Below are positions 24,989-32,782 of a stretch of DNA of 49,033 bases, one piece after another (the first letter of the stretch is position 1; each line of letters starts with the position of its first letter). This DNA is from an uncultured Phycisphaerales bacterium (GTDB taxonomy: Bacteria; Planctomycetota; Phycisphaerae; Tepidisphaerales; Tepidisphaeraceae): assembly GCA_903871935.1 (NCBI GenBank), contig CAIQIQ010000043.1:1-49033 (forward strand), read 5' to 3'. The position numbers and the translations under genes are program-made. The notes under the pieces were generated by a model. That model had not been told where the DNA came from. It saw only the letters and a program-made list of their open reading frames with translations, and did no database searches.

Positions 24989-25036
24989 CCAAGGCCGCCA
25001 GCCCGGATTTGGGATCCGGGCTGGCGGAAACCTTGG
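24989..25036. terminator. Bidirectional hairpin terminator
   Basis: Perfect 14-bp stem CCGCCAGCCCGGAT (24995-25008) and its complement (25014-25027) around the 5-base loop TTGGG, extended by CCAAGG/CCTTGG with an AAA bulge on one arm. It lies between two convergent stops (24963 and 25051) and can serve both strands. There is no long T run. Confidence 0.8.
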
Positions 25037-25050
25037 GATTATCAGCGGCT

Positions 25051-27657
25051 TTACGTCAGTTCCATACTCTTGACGACCGGGTCAAGGGGATCGCCGGCCA
25101 AGGTGATGGTGATCGTCCCGACGACGGTGTGTGTACCGGAACTCTCCTGCCCGGGCGATACCACATGCACCTCAACGTGCGTCAATTTGTGGGTGATTTT
25201 GTTCTGGAGGGCAACCGTAATGACGGCCGGTCCGGATCCGCCCGCGGGCGTATACCAGTCGGTGCCAACGGTGATGGTCGTGGTGGTCGACCATGCGCCA
25301 TCCTGCCATGCCGAATAGAGGTGGACGGTTGTAGTTTCCGCGCCGCCGGCGGATGTGTCATCGCCGGTCCAACTCATGTATGGGCTGGAGTTATCCAAAT
25401 CCCAGCCGGAGGAACTGCCCAGAAACGTGGTGTTCGTGTCCAGGTCGCGGACGGTCTGCGGCCAACTGTAGCGGACATAGAAATCCGTGTTGCGGAGCAG
25501 GTCCTGTTGGGGCAGCTTGGCGTCCTTATCACCATAGTGGAAGAACACCGCGGCGGGCGTGTTGCTATCGTGCGCGGTATCCAGGCCGACGATATCGCCC
25601 ACCGTGTTGTGATCGGCTTTGAGCAGTGTCGTCCAGGTGTCTACGGCTTTCCCCGCGGCAAAGGATGCCTTTACCGTGTGGGTGTATCCGATGTAGGCGG
25701 CCGCCCCAAGCCCGATGAAGGCATTGGCCATGGTGGCGTCATGAGCGCTCTCGCATGCATTGGCGAGGACGATGGTGCCGTCCAGAGAGCCGCCGTATGC
25801 GGAGATATAGGATGGGGTCACCACGTAGTAGCCGTTGAGCATCCGCACACGATGGTTTTTCAGGTCACCTTCATTATCCGCCATGGATGCGGCAGTCGGG
25901 GCAATGCTCGTGTAGAACCCTTCGCCGGTGTTATCAGGCAGCATCGTTCCATGCCCGTACAACTCGATCGCGGCGTAGTCGCTGAGGTTGGCGAAGTCGG
26001 CAAGCGTCACGCCGGTGTTGGTGTGGTATGTGACGCTGTAGTTGGCGTTCTGGAACTGCGTCACAATACCGGCGCTGGGATCTCTCGCCGAAAGCGAGGA
26101 TGCGAACGGCGAGAGCACCAGCACATCGCCGATGGGATCGGCCGGCGCGCTCAGGGCTACCGCATCGGTAGATGCCGTGGGTAGGGCAGGAGCATATGCC
26201 GCGGGCACTGGAGCAGAGAGCCGGTCGCCGCCAATGGCGAAGTCCGCGTCGAACCCCTGAAGGAAGCCATTGACATCCTCCCACTGGATCACGGAACCCA
26301 GAGACGACACGCTTCCGGGCACAACGTCCGGATCGGTCAAGAGAGCATTGCGGATCGCGTCCAGGGCCGCCTTGGCTGAGCCGTGGTTGCTCAGCACGTC
26401 CATCGCCAGGCCCGTCAGACGCGTAGTGTCGTCTACGCTGAGTTGCAACTGCTGCTGCGAAGCGCTGTTCGAGCCAGTAATTGTGAACGTGGCGGTACGC
26501 TGCGAGGAAGAGAGGGACCAGTCATTGAACGTCGCCATGAAGTAGCGCGTGCCAGGAGACGAGAAGGCAACTGCGCTGATTCCGCTGTAGATTCCGTCGC
26601 CGGCGGTCATGTCGCCGTTGGCCGCACTCCCATCGTCAAACAGGGATGTCACCCTTCCGATCACGGTGCCCGTGGAAGTGATCTCGTCGACCTCAGCCCC
26701 GGAATTGCCGGTCGCCCAGCGCGTGTCCAGGTTGAAGTGAACCAGTTCGGGATGCCCGACAACAACGTGCGTTACGTCCGAGTGCAGGTCGCCGAAAAGC
26801 TGCGGCGCCGCGGCAACCGCTGCATTGGTAACCGTCACTGTGCCCGTAGAAGCAGCAATGTTGTTCGCCGTGCTGTCGTCGGCGGGAGTCCCCACGAAAG
26901 TAATCTGGGGCACGATGCGGAATATCCCGCTGGCCGTGCCGGCCGTGAGCTTCTTGCTGATGGTGATGCTGGCGGTCTTGCCCGGGGCGATGCTGACGGG
27001 GCGCGATGCGATCGCCGAAAGCAGCAGATCGCCGGCGCCTGGAAACGGGTCGGCCGACAGATACACGTTGCCAGTGATCGTGCCCTTGGCCGCTGTGTTT
27101 CCGGTATTCTTGATCTGTATCGTGGCACTCAGCGTCGTCGTCTTGCCCGCGCTGATGACCACTGGTTTGGCAGGAATCTTGGTTACGATCGGGCCAAGAT
27201 CGGCAAACGGATCGCGAATCTGCACCTTCGTCGATGTCGCCGATACGTCATTGGCGCTGTTGGAATCGGCAACGGCCGCATCGCCCAGCACTTGCGCCAG
27301 GATGTAGTACTGCCCGTCAGCCAGACCGTCCGGGTGGGCAACTTTCAGCGAGGCGTTCGTACCCTTGCCGGCGGCGAGCCCGATCGACATGGCCTTGGAG
27401 CCCAGCAGCGTATCACCGCCGTCGAGAGTCTGGTCGGTGGACGCGTACAGCGAAACCGTGGCCTGCCCGCGTACGGCGCTGCTTCCCACGTTGGTCACAT
27501 GCACAGTGATTGGCGTTGTCCCTGTCGGCCAGATCAGGGTCGGCACGGCGGTGGTGAACGAACTGGCCAGATCCGCGCTAAGCAACTGTCGGCTCTCCAG
27601 CATCTCAAGCCTGCAGCGCAGCGAACGATATGGGAGCAAAGCATTCAGTCTACGCAT
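25051..27657 (-). CDS. LEPR-XLL surface protein with CARDB domains and a caspase-like peptidase domain
   Basis: Large exported protein of 868 residues. Near residue 20 it has RLEMLESRQLLS, the planctomycete LEPR-XLL signal found at the start of secreted giants. Two CARDB-like Ig domains follow (about 37-145 and 155-280), then a choice-of-anchor-like domain with LFDDGSAANGDMTAGDGIYSG (about 290-385), then a clan CD caspase/CHAT-like domain (about 510-690): VLVLSPF, His in AAIELYGHGT (near 569) and Cys in IVLANACESAHD (near 635). A jelly-roll-like C-terminal domain completes it. Peptidase activity is inferred from the His-Cys dyad. ATG 27657 has GGAGG 10 bases upstream. Confidence 0.82.
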   Translation of the reverse strand: MRRLNALLPYRSLRCRLEMLESRQLLSADLASSFTTAVPTLIWPTGTTPITVHVTNVGSSAVRGQATVSLYASTDQTLDGGDTLLGSKAMSIGLAAGKGTNASLKVAHPDGLADGQYYILAQVLGDAAVADSNSANDVSATSTKVQIRDPFADLGPIVTKIPAKPVVISAGKTTTLSATIQIKNTGNTAAKGTITGNVYLSADPFPGAGDLLLSAIASRPVSIAPGKTASITISKKLTAGTASGIFRIVPQITFVGTPADDSTANNIAASTGTVTVTNAAVAAAPQLFGDLHSDVTHVVVGHPELVHFNLDTRWATGNSGAEVDEITSTGTVIGRVTSLFDDGSAANGDMTAGDGIYSGISAVAFSSPGTRYFMATFNDWSLSSSQRTATFTITGSNSASQQQLQLSVDDTTRLTGLAMDVLSNHGSAKAALDAIRNALLTDPDVVPGSVSSLGSVIQWEDVNGFLQGFDADFAIGGDRLSAPVPAAYAPALPTASTDAVALSAPADPIGDVLVLSPFASSLSARDPSAGIVTQFQNANYSVTYHTNTGVTLADFANLSDYAAIELYGHGTMLPDNTGEGFYTSIAPTAASMADNEGDLKNHRVRMLNGYYVVTPSYISAYGGSLDGTIVLANACESAHDATMANAFIGLGAAAYIGYTHTVKASFAAGKAVDTWTTLLKADHNTVGDIVGLDTAHDSNTPAAVFFHYGDKDAKLPQQDLLRNTDFYVRYSWPQTVRDLDTNTTFLGSSSGWDLDNSSPYMSWTGDDTSAGGAETTTVHLYSAWQDGAWSTTTTITVGTDWYTPAGGSGPAVITVALQNKITHKLTHVEVHVVSPGQESSGTHTVVGTITITLAGDPLDPVVKSMELT

Positions 27658-27796
27658 GGTAAGCATGCCTCCAGAATGTGATCACATGACCGTGAATATG
27701 CCGGCCGGTTAGCCCTCGCAGACCGGCCAAGCTCTACTGTATATATCCATGCTCACACATGCAATAAAATTTGGCTTACCGGCCAGGCGAAGCCTA

Positions 27797-28065
27797 GGCC
27801 CTGTCTGAAAAGCCCATGGCCCCACGATGGGCCGGAAAGGGCCTGGATGCGAGACGCCGCGACGAAGCAGTATTTGAATACTACGGCGAGGAGCGGCAAC
27901 GAAGCAGACAGGCCCTTTCCGGCCCACCCTTCGGGCGGCTTGGAATCGCCTCATCTGCGGCGGCGCACCGGCTCGAAGGGTCTACGGACCCAGCTCTCGC
28001 CGATGCTTCTTGCATCTGAGGCGATTCCAAGCCGTCGTGGGGCCACGGGTTTTTCAGACAAGGCC
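27797..28065. mobile_element. 269-bp MITE-like element with nested hairpins
   Basis: Ends are inverted repeats GGCCCTGTCTGAAAA at 27797 and TTTTCAGACAAGGCC ending at 28065, similar over about 36 bases and flanked on each side by TA, a likely target duplication. Inside are two perfect 18-bp inverted repeats: 27828-27845 with 27909-27926, and 27936-27953 with 28017-28034. A small palindrome AGTATT-TG-AATACT is at 27869-27882. There is no transposase. The ends look like those of IS5-group elements, which could have moved it. It ends 44 bases before the 28110 gene. Confidence 0.8.
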
Positions 28066-28109
28066 TAAGGTGCCCTCGCAATGAGCCGAAGCGCGGTACA
28101 CTCTGGATC

Positions 28110-28559
28110 ATGAGCAAGCCGCCGCCCCTTGAGTATGCGCGAGTTGAGCCGCGCCGGCCAATCAACGTGCTGCCCCACATCACCACAGCGCTGCTGACGG
28201 CTGCGTGCATCGCGTTGCCGATGCTGATCGTGATACTCATAGTTCCCAGGTTCGAGATGGTCTTCAAGGATTTCAATACGGAACTCCCGTGGATCACGAA
28301 GCTGGTGCTGCGGATCTCACGTTGGGCAGCGAATGAATACGGCTGGGTCGTCGTATTTCCCCTGATCGTGGCGGCCGTGCTTCCAGGGGTGCTGCTGGAT
28401 CTTCACAGTACCACGGGAACCGGGGCTCGCATCTATCGCCGCGTAATGGTACGGCTGCTTTTACTGGCGATGCTCATCCTCGTCGGCATTGTCATCTTTG
28501 CGTGTTTCATGCCGATGATCTCCCTTGTCGAGTCCATGTCCGGAAGTGCGCGGAGGTAA
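28110..28559 (+). CDS. GspF-like membrane protein, single domain
   Basis: Membrane protein of 149 residues with three hydrophobic segments (TALLTAACIALPMLIVILIV, WVVVFPLIVAAVLPGVLL, MVRLLLLAMLILVGIVIF). The segment VPRFEMVFKDFNTELPWITKLVLRISRWA strongly resembles the region after the membrane helix in GspF/PilC, the inner-membrane platform of type II secretion and type IV pili. GspF is normally about 400 residues with two such units, so this is a quarter to a third of that. TACACT at 28097-28102 could be a -10 box giving a leaderless mRNA. Confidence 0.7.
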   Translation: MSKPPPLEYARVEPRRPINVLPHITTALLTAACIALPMLIVILIVPRFEMVFKDFNTELPWITKLVLRISRWAANEYGWVVVFPLIVAAVLPGVLLDLHSTTGTGARIYRRVMVRLLLLAMLILVGIVIFACFMPMISLVESMSGSARR

Positions 28560-28600
28560 GCCGTCGGCATCGGTGGCGACAGATGGAGCCTGCTCGCCCA

Positions 28601-29998
28601 TCACGGCTGCGTGGTGGCTACCGGTTTGGTCGTCGGGCGCGGCCTTGTCGCGGGCATCGCCGGCGTGTCACCCGCCAGCACGCCCAGCGTGTCGGCAACA
28701 TCCATCAGCGCCCGCACCGTTTGATCACACGCCTTGATTGACTGGATCATGTTTCGGCTGGTCGGCCGGCCGGCCGTGTCTACGGTCGGGAACCAGCCAT
28801 GCGACTGCCGGTCGGTCATATACAGTGTGATGAAATGCCACTGCTTCTGGAACGCCGTCCAATAGCGCTCGCTGTCATCACCCGCCCGCGCATACAGTGC
28901 CAGCAGGATTCGCGCTCCTTCGGCCTGTGCACGCCACGTTTTATCCGTCGCGTCAGGCGTACTCCAGAACCCACCAAGCTGATCATCCCAGCCGCGTTCC
29001 AGCGCTGTGTCCACGAGCTTCTGCACCACACCCAGCGACCTGGGTTCCTTATCGATCTGCAAGACCTTCGCAGTATCCAGAAGCACGGAGCCCGTCTCCA
29101 GGTTCAACCCAAACGCGCCGCCACGATCCAGAGGTGTCCAGGTGGGCAGAAAGTTCTGTCCCATCATTCCAGTCGGCAGCATCGCCTTGTCGCGCGTCAC
29201 ATCATACATGTCTCGAATACGCTGGCGCAACTCCGCATTCGGGCTGACACGGTACAGCTCATCGAACGCCTCCAGCAGATGGATATGCGCCATCGTCGAC
29301 TTGCAGCCGTACAGAGTGCCGATCTTGTCGGTCTTCAGCTTTGGCTCGCCGGTCTCTTCGGCCGATACAATAATATCGCCTTTGGGCATAAACGCCTGGA
29401 AGTACCCCCCCCGCTTCTTGTCGTAGCCTTTTGAGAGAAGCCACTGATCCGCATCCTGGGCCAGCTTCAGATACTGTTCATCACCGGTCGCGGCATAGAC
29501 ATGCGCCAAGGCCTGGATGGCCAGCGCCATCCCGTACGCATGTTTGATCGCACCCGTGGGAGCGGCGGGTTTGCCGTAGGTGTCTACCGCCCAGTAGAAA
29601 CCTCCGTTGGTCTTGTCCCACATGACATCCTGGAGGAACCGGGCCCCGTGGCGGGCATAGACAAGGTAGGCCTGGGCTCTGTCCGGCCGGCGAAGCGCGA
29701 CCTCGGCCGCCACCCAGGTCATCCGCGACTGAAACACCAGCGTGCCGCCGACAAAGCGCGGCGGCAGCTTTCCGTCCACCCGCCCTTCATGGAACCCGCC
29801 GCCCTTCACATTCACGCAGCCGGGGAAGAACATGGTCAGTTCATCCTCGAGCAACTCCTGGGCTTCGTTCTGGTAAAGCCGGTAGCTCTTGACGTCGGCC
29901 GGCAAGGTCGGCGCTGCCTCGCGTTTAAGCTGTGCAACACACATCTGCACGCAAGACAAGATCACGAAAACGACGCAAAGAGAGGTGCGCCAAGTCAC
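28601..29998 (-). CDS. Exported N-acylglucosamine 2-epimerase-like protein
   Basis: Protein of about 465 residues of the AGE superfamily ((alpha/alpha)6 barrel), whose members epimerise N-acetylglucosamine/N-acetylmannosamine or other sugars such as cellobiose. Typical elements are RMTWVAAEVALRRP, GGFYWAVDTYGKP, KHAYGMALAIQALAHVYAATGD, MAHIHLLEAFDELYR and HGWFPTVDTAGRP. An N-terminal signal peptide (TSLCVVFVILSCVQMCVA) sends it out of the cytoplasm, unusual for the classical enzyme. A Thr/Pro-rich tail (TRPRPTTKPVATTQP) may be a linker. The start is GTG 29998, because a -10 box lies just upstream; the frame extends to 30040. Confidence 0.82.
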   Translation of the reverse strand: MTWRTSLCVVFVILSCVQMCVAQLKREAAPTLPADVKSYRLYQNEAQELLEDELTMFFPGCVNVKGGGFHEGRVDGKLPPRFVGGTLVFQSRMTWVAAEVALRRPDRAQAYLVYARHGARFLQDVMWDKTNGGFYWAVDTYGKPAAPTGAIKHAYGMALAIQALAHVYAATGDEQYLKLAQDADQWLLSKGYDKKRGGYFQAFMPKGDIIVSAEETGEPKLKTDKIGTLYGCKSTMAHIHLLEAFDELYRVSPNAELRQRIRDMYDVTRDKAMLPTGMMGQNFLPTWTPLDRGGAFGLNLETGSVLLDTAKVLQIDKEPRSLGVVQKLVDTALERGWDDQLGGFWSTPDATDKTWRAQAEGARILLALYARAGDDSERYWTAFQKQWHFITLYMTDRQSHGWFPTVDTAGRPTSRNMIQSIKACDQTVRALMDVADTLGVLAGDTPAMPATRPRPTTKPVATTQP

Positions 29999-30005
29999 AA
30001 TTGAG

Positions 30006-30011
30006 AGTATA
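30006..30011 (-). promoter_or_regulatory. -10 box of the AGE-like gene, leaderless arrangement
   Basis: TATACT on the minus strand. Seven bases downstream is the GTG start at 29998, so the mRNA would begin at or next to the start codon. No good -35 element is visible. Confidence 0.45.
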
Positions 30012-30211
30012 CCACACCGCAGAGCTCGCTCCGATAGCAAATCCGCTCAGATGCTTTGTTGCCTCAATCGCGTCTGTATCCAACGCATCGGAGAAGCGGC
30101 GACAGAACCGATTATTGTTGCGTTCCTGTAAATCCATCTCTACATTGTGTTTATAGTGGAGGCCAGTCCAGTGCGGCTCGGCCAGATGAACTGATATCGG
30201 AAGGAGAAACC

Positions 30212-30649
30212 ATGAACAACGATCAAGCAGCGGGGCTCTTTATGGGAATCTTCGGGCTATTCTGCTGCGGCGGGATTGTTATTGGACTGGCGATCCAGGC
30301 ATTCATCTGCTATCTGCTCTCCAACGCTCTGAAGGCAATCCCGGCGTCGCATCGCAAGCAAGAGCCCAACATGGTCTGGCTCCTGATGATTCCGTTGTTC
30401 AACATCGTCTGGAACTTCTTCGTCTATCCGAAGATATCTGATTCGTTCAAGAGCTACTTTGATTCCGTCGGCCGAACCGATGTGGGCGATTGCGGCAGGC
30501 AGATCGGGCTGATCTACTGCATCCTCGTAGCGCTGTGCGTAATACCTTATGTCAATGCCCTGACGGGCCTGGGCGCATTGGTGCTGCTGATCCTCTATCT
30601 GGTGAAAGCCAATGAACTGAAGAACAAGATCACGCCTGCGGGGGCGTGA
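30212..30649 (+). CDS. Small multi-pass membrane protein
   Basis: Membrane protein of 145 residues with about four hydrophobic segments: an N-terminal Gly/Cys-rich one (FMGIFGLFCCGGIVIGLAIQ), then LLMIPLFNIVWNFFVY, IYCILVALCVIPYV and GALVLLILYLV. AAGGAG lies 7 bases upstream of the ATG at 30212. The phrase MVWLLMIPLFNIVWNFFVYPKISDSFKSYF is typical of a DUF-type family frequent in planctomycetes. Function unknown. Confidence 0.75.
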   Translation: MNNDQAAGLFMGIFGLFCCGGIVIGLAIQAFICYLLSNALKAIPASHRKQEPNMVWLLMIPLFNIVWNFFVYPKISDSFKSYFDSVGRTDVGDCGRQIGLIYCILVALCVIPYVNALTGLGALVLLILYLVKANELKNKITPAGA

Positions 30650-30681
30650 TCGGCAAATCGTGGATCTTGTGCAGAACTTGC

Positions 30682-30710
30682 CAGCCGGCGTCATCCATCG
30701 ATGCCGGCTG
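30682..30710 (+). terminator. Hairpin after the 30212 gene
   Basis: CAGCCGGC (30682-30689) and GCCGGCTG (30703-30710) form an 8-bp stem with a 13-base loop, followed by TGTTTCACTTGTT. It lies between the stop at 30649 and the next start at 30749, a weak intrinsic terminator. Confidence 0.5.
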
Positions 30711-30748
30711 TGTTTCACTTGTTCCGGTCACGGTATGATCGCCACCCT

Positions 30749-31327
30749 ATGCAGATGTCTTCACGCTATGCTCTGTCGGTGATGTGCCGCGACAACGTTG
30801 GTCTGGTTGCCCGGCTGACCGAATGCGTCTGCCGCATGGGCGGCGAAATTGAGGTGCTGCACCAGGGAGTTCTGCAAGGGTGCTTCGTGTTCATGGTGCT
30901 GGCCGAGTTTCCCGAATCGGTAAGCGAAGATCAGGTGCGCCAGACGATCGAAACAACCGGCGCGCCCGGCGAGTTTGTGGTGTCGATTCTGCCGCGCAGC
31001 GAGAAGGTTGTCCGACCGGTGCAGAGCGGGCAGACATTCATCCTGACCGTGCTCAGCGAACGCGAGGATGTCGCTGCCGTGCTGCGCAAGATCACGAGTT
31101 ACCTGTCGGACCACCGCGTGAATATCGAAGGGTTGACCTGCGAGCCGCGTCAGGGCCGCAGCGTGCTGACGGCCCGCCTGACGATTCCGCCGGCGGTTGA
31201 GATCCGCAATGCGCGGCTGGATCTGGGCGAGATCCTCAAAGCCGATGAGGTGGTGCTGTCGCTGGTACATGAGGACATCTTCACCGCCACCAGCCAGATC
31301 GAGATGCCGCAGCGGCGGGTGGGGTAA
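30749..31327 (+). CDS. GcvR-like protein with two ACT domains
   Basis: Cytoplasmic protein of 192 residues made of two ACT domains (about 5-80: YALSVMCRDNVGLVARLTECV; about 95-175: FILTVLSEREDVAAVLRKITSYL). This layout matches the glycine cleavage repressor GcvR and the N-terminus of PurU. ACT domains bind amino acids such as glycine or serine. ATG 30749 is the first in the plausible region. A gcvPB gene lies 5 kb downstream, which fits but does not prove a link to glycine metabolism. The MATE gene follows after 27 bases. Confidence 0.78.
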   Translation: MQMSSRYALSVMCRDNVGLVARLTECVCRMGGEIEVLHQGVLQGCFVFMVLAEFPESVSEDQVRQTIETTGAPGEFVVSILPRSEKVVRPVQSGQTFILTVLSEREDVAAVLRKITSYLSDHRVNIEGLTCEPRQGRSVLTARLTIPPAVEIRNARLDLGEILKADEVVLSLVHEDIFTATSQIEMPQRRVG

Positions 31328-31354
31328 AGCGAAATCGGTTACAATTGTGGGACT

Positions 31355-32773
31355 GTGAGTGATGCCGAATTCGTTGAGGCTGAAAGTGCGCCGGTGACCC
31401 AACGGCCTGTATCTGCCCTGGTCCGCGGCAGTGTTCCGCGGGCGCTCTTTGGCATGGCTTGGCCGCTGTTGGGTGGCACGTTCGCTATGAACGCGTATGG
31501 GCTGACGGATGCGTACTTCGTCGGCAAGCTCGGCACGCTGCCGCTGGCGGCCATGGCATTTGCGATCCCCGTCGTGATGTTGCTCACGTTCATCGCCGGC
31601 GGTCTGGGTTCTGGCGTTACGATTCTGATGTCCCATGCCCTGGGCCGCGACGACAAAGATGCGGCCGTGCGCCTGGTGAGCGATGGCATCATCCTGACGT
31701 CTGCGGCCGCGGTTGTCCTTGCGCTGGCGGGATACTTGAGCATGGACTGGCTTTTCGCCCGCCTGGGCGCCGATGGGCAGACCATGCCGCTCATCCGCGC
31801 ATACATGAGCGTCTGGTACTTCGGCGCGGTGTTCATGGCGATGCCCATGATGGGCAACGGGCTGCTCATTTCATGTGGCGATTCGGCCGCCGCCAGCGGC
31901 CGGATGATCCTCGGGGCATCGCTCAATGCAATCCTCAACCCGCTTCTGATCCACGGCTATTTCGGCTTGCACGCCTTCGGCATTCGCGGATCGGCGCTGG
32001 CGACGGTCATCGCCCAGGCGGTGTCCACCGCGTGGTTGTTTTGGCTGCTGCATCACCGGCACCAACTCCTGAAGTGGAAGAGCACGAAGCTGTCGGGCCT
32101 GCTGGTTTCCTTTCGCGGCATCCTGAGATTCGCCATCCCCGGCATGATGAGCATGATTCTCATGCCTGTGGCGTCGTCGACGATAACGCGGCTGCTGAGC
32201 CGTTTCGGCCACGAAGTTGTGGCCGCCAGCGGCGTCGCGGGGCGTATCGAGATGGTCGCCTTTATTATCCCGATGGCGCTGGGCATTGCCCTAACACCAT
32301 TTGTCAGCCAGAACTTCGGCGCCCGGCGAATCGACCGCGTGCGCGAGGCCTTCCGCATCTCGACTACTTTCGCGCTGCTGTACGGCGCGGCAATGGCGGT
32401 GCTGTATTTCATCTTCGCGCCGAAGGTGGCATGGTTATTCACCGACGACCCCAAAGTCGCCCATACGCTCGTCGCCTACATGCGCATCACCTCGATCAGC
32501 TACGGCATGACCGAGGTACACCGCTACTGCACCTTCTTCCTGACGGGCCTGCACAAGCCGTTGCACTCTCTGATGCTCGATGCCATTCGCGTGATCATCC
32601 TGCTTGCCCCGCTGGCGTATCTCTTCTCCATGCTCATGGGCGTCAACGGCGTCTTCTGGGGGCGCGTGGTAACGGATGTGACCTCCGGCAGCATCGGGAT
32701 GATGTGGGTCATCCGCACGCGCCGGCGCATGATGAACGCCCAGGTGGCGGCGGTTGCCGCCCCGGCACCGTAG
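31355..32773 (+). CDS. MATE family efflux transporter
   Basis: Inner-membrane antiporter of 472 residues with twelve expected helices in two related halves, normal for MATE. Typical phrases are GMAWPLLGGTFAMNAYGLTDAYFVGKLG, PLAAMAFAIPVVMLLTFIAGGLGSGVTILMSHALG and VSQNFGARRIDRVREAFR. Such proteins export cationic drugs or metabolites in exchange for sodium or protons; the substrate is not known. The start is GTG 31355; TACAAT (31340-31345) lies so close that the mRNA would be nearly leaderless. Convergent with the ABC exporter. Confidence 0.9.
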   Translation: MSDAEFVEAESAPVTQRPVSALVRGSVPRALFGMAWPLLGGTFAMNAYGLTDAYFVGKLGTLPLAAMAFAIPVVMLLTFIAGGLGSGVTILMSHALGRDDKDAAVRLVSDGIILTSAAAVVLALAGYLSMDWLFARLGADGQTMPLIRAYMSVWYFGAVFMAMPMMGNGLLISCGDSAAASGRMILGASLNAILNPLLIHGYFGLHAFGIRGSALATVIAQAVSTAWLFWLLHHRHQLLKWKSTKLSGLLVSFRGILRFAIPGMMSMILMPVASSTITRLLSRFGHEVVAASGVAGRIEMVAFIIPMALGIALTPFVSQNFGARRIDRVREAFRISTTFALLYGAAMAVLYFIFAPKVAWLFTDDPKVAHTLVAYMRITSISYGMTEVHRYCTFFLTGLHKPLHSLMLDAIRVIILLAPLAYLFSMLMGVNGVFWGRVVTDVTSGSIGMMWVIRTRRRMMNAQVAAVAAPAP

Positions 32774-32782
32774 ATTCAGCGG

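Noticed and set aside
25009..26184. A 391-codon open frame on the plus strand
   Set aside because: Antisense to the LEPR-XLL gene and starting inside the terminator hairpin.
27816..28068. Two short plus-strand frames inside the MITE-like element
   Set aside because: They are created by the inverted repeats and do not resemble a transposase.
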